Shown one piece after another: positions 63,017 to 64,000 of a DNA stretch of 64,000 nt. Source of the stretch: Bernardetia sp. Its GTDB lineage: Bacteria; Bacteroidota; Bacteroidia; Cytophagales; Bernardetiaceae. How positions within the stretch are numbered: the first letter of the stretch is position 1; each line of letters opens with the position of its first letter. A program made the translations under genes and the position numbers. The DNA lies in contig JAHDBD010000002.1 of the NCBI GenBank assembly GCA_020630575.1, positions 285,054 through 349,053 on the forward strand, in the 5' to 3' direction. The notes under the pieces were generated by a model, which saw only the letters and a list, made by a program, of their open reading frames with translations, ran no database searches and had not been told where the DNA came from.

Positions 63017-64000
63017 TTATATGGTTTGGTTTGTATCTTTAATTTTTTGATACATTTCTATATATTTTTGAGCTAATTTCTGAGAAGAAAAATCATTTTG
63101 AATAATTTGAGGAGCAATTTGTCGGATTTTTTCTCTTTTTATTTTGTCATTAATAGCTATTTCTAAAGTTTGAAGTAAAGAATCTATACTATTTGTTTTA
63201 CAAACCCAGCCTAAATCTTTTTCTTTTACATAATCAGCTAACCCTACCTTATCTGAGACCAAAACAGGCGTTCCTGTACTTAAACATTCTATAACTACAT
63301 TGGCAAAATTTTCATTAAAGGAAGGTAATACAAAAAGATCAGATTTTTCTAGATGTTCAAATTTTTGGTTTCCTTCTAACCAACCTATCCATTTTACTTT
63401 GTTTTTTAAATTATTTTGAATAATCAGTTTTTGTAAAGAATTTTGATACTCTATACTTTCACTTTTTCCTATCAAATCAAGTTGCAGATTTATTTTTGAA
63501 TTTTCAGTGTTTTGCTTCTCAAGTTGTGATATGGCTTCAATCAAAATTTCTAGTCCTTTTTTATGATGAATCCTAGACATAAAGACTAATTTGAAAATAT
63601 TAGTATCTTCTTTGTTTTGTGTGTATGTTTTTTCTGTTTTATTTTGATTAATAGGAATAGATAATAAATTAGGCAATACAAAAACACGATTATCTTTGAT
63701 ATAATTTACTTCCTCTCTTTCTATTTGCGCTGTGAGATGTAAATACGATTTTTTAAGTAGCTTTTTGCCTAAAAATTTATGAAAAATACTCTTTGGAGAT
63801 TTTTTTTGTGATTGCAATGTGTATTCACCAAGCATTCCACGAGGAGCAACAATTACTTTTACACCTTTCAAAATACATATCAAAACAGAAAAAATAACTA
63901 CAGTATTCCACCACGAATGAACATGAATAGCATCAAATTTTTGAGCTGTTTGGAATAGTTTTTTTAAAAGTCCAATAGAAAAGTGAGTATGGTCTTTCGT
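63017..64000 (-). CDS. Glycosyltransferase family 4 protein (5' end outside window)
   Basis: The frame is open from the stop at 63017 to the window end at 64000, about 327 visible codons; the apparent start at 63883 is an in-frame TTG leucine. The upstream part reads FDAIHVHSWWNT and VKVIVAPRGMLGEY, typical of the acceptor domain. The donor domain holds KLVFMSRIHHKKGLEIL, VKWIGWLEG, LFVLPSFNENFANVVIECLSTGTPVLVSD (GT4 E-x7-E). It probably transfers an NDP-sugar to a surface polysaccharide or lipid carrier in the cytosol; the sugar is unknown. Confidence 0.88.
   Translation of the reverse strand, partial: TKDHTHFSIGLLKKLFQTAQKFDAIHVHSWWNTVVIFSVLICILKGVKVIVAPRGMLGEYTLQSQKKSPKSIFHKFLGKKLLKKSYLHLTAQIEREEVNYIKDNRVFVLPNLLSIPINQNKTEKTYTQNKEDTNIFKLVFMSRIHHKKGLEILIEAISQLEKQNTENSKINLQLDLIGKSESIEYQNSLQKLIIQNNLKNKVKWIGWLEGNQKFEHLEKSDLFVLPSFNENFANVVIECLSTGTPVLVSDKVGLADYVKEKDLGWVCKTNSIDSLLQTLEIAINDKIKREKIRQIAPQIIQNDFSSQKLAQKYIEMYQKIKDTNQTI

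Noticed and set aside
1..64000. tRNA, rRNA or CRISPR loci in the window
   Set aside because: No stem-rich GC-rich segment or repeat-spacer structure was found in the gaps; a tRNAscan or Infernal run would settle it.

Overview
The window is AT-rich DNA (roughly one-third G+C by eye) from a bacterium of the phylum Bacteroidota. The evidence is several proteins ending in type IX secretion (T9SS) sorting domains, a PorE-like T9SS protein, HYR and SprB-like adhesin modules, repeated TAnnTTTG promoter boxes with no consistent Shine-Dalgarno sequences, and a phosphosulfolactate synthase of the kind expected in sulfonolipid-making gliders. A marine Cytophagales organism (Bernardetia/Flexibacter type) is my best inference; no rRNA or tRNA is present to confirm it. 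It reads as ordinary chromosome: mostly housekeeping and surface genes, with small mobile elements in the gaps.

Layout. 1-4562: the 3' part of a very large secreted adhesin (HYR repeats, leucine-rich repeats, Ig-like domains, T9SS tail). 4655-11781: AlbA_2 protein, hpt, cysQ, pcm, an ABC ATPase, a nitroreductase, trxA and a VF530 protein. 11992-14154: secreted GH8 glycosidase. 14776-19072: YtxH protein, M1 peptidase lipoprotein, ArsR-type regulator and two paralogous four-helix membrane proteins. 19441-25458: 2005-residue adhesin with an IgGFc-binding-type N-terminus and a gliding-associated C-terminus. 25624-34997: small envelope proteins, rsmE, JAMM protein, Skp-like lipoprotein, DUF349 protein, NUDIX hydrolase. 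35111-38955: an LptF/G permease, a THUMP methyltransferase and a small lipoprotein, enclosed by two inverted copies of a 143-bp palindromic element. 38986-44406: UspA protein, TPR/SpoIIE phosphatase, kdsD. 44558-52087: amidase, grpE-dnaJ, an unusual sodium:amino-acid symporter, acyltransferase, rpsP. 52223-58057: orphan membrane sensor, FFDE-repeat protein, an IS nested inside an older element, a polytopic membrane protein and a decayed second IS. 58070-64000: purE, a TlpA-like protein without its cysteines, comA, a PorE-like protein and a glycosyltransferase cut by the window edge.

How the genes fit together. Much of the content serves the cell envelope. Three secreted proteins (the two adhesins and GH8) carry T9SS sorting signals, and the PorE-like protein would belong to the machine that exports them. 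The LptF/G permease and kdsD serve lipopolysaccharide; comA could feed sulfonolipid synthesis. The most unusual gene is the symporter at 48108-50237, which carries an exported SprB-like module and a lipoyl/biotinyl-like domain with a lysine in the acceptor position. Non-coding DNA holds at least three families of short palindromic repeats, many strong terminators, and a nested IS whose transposase probably needs a -1 frameshift.
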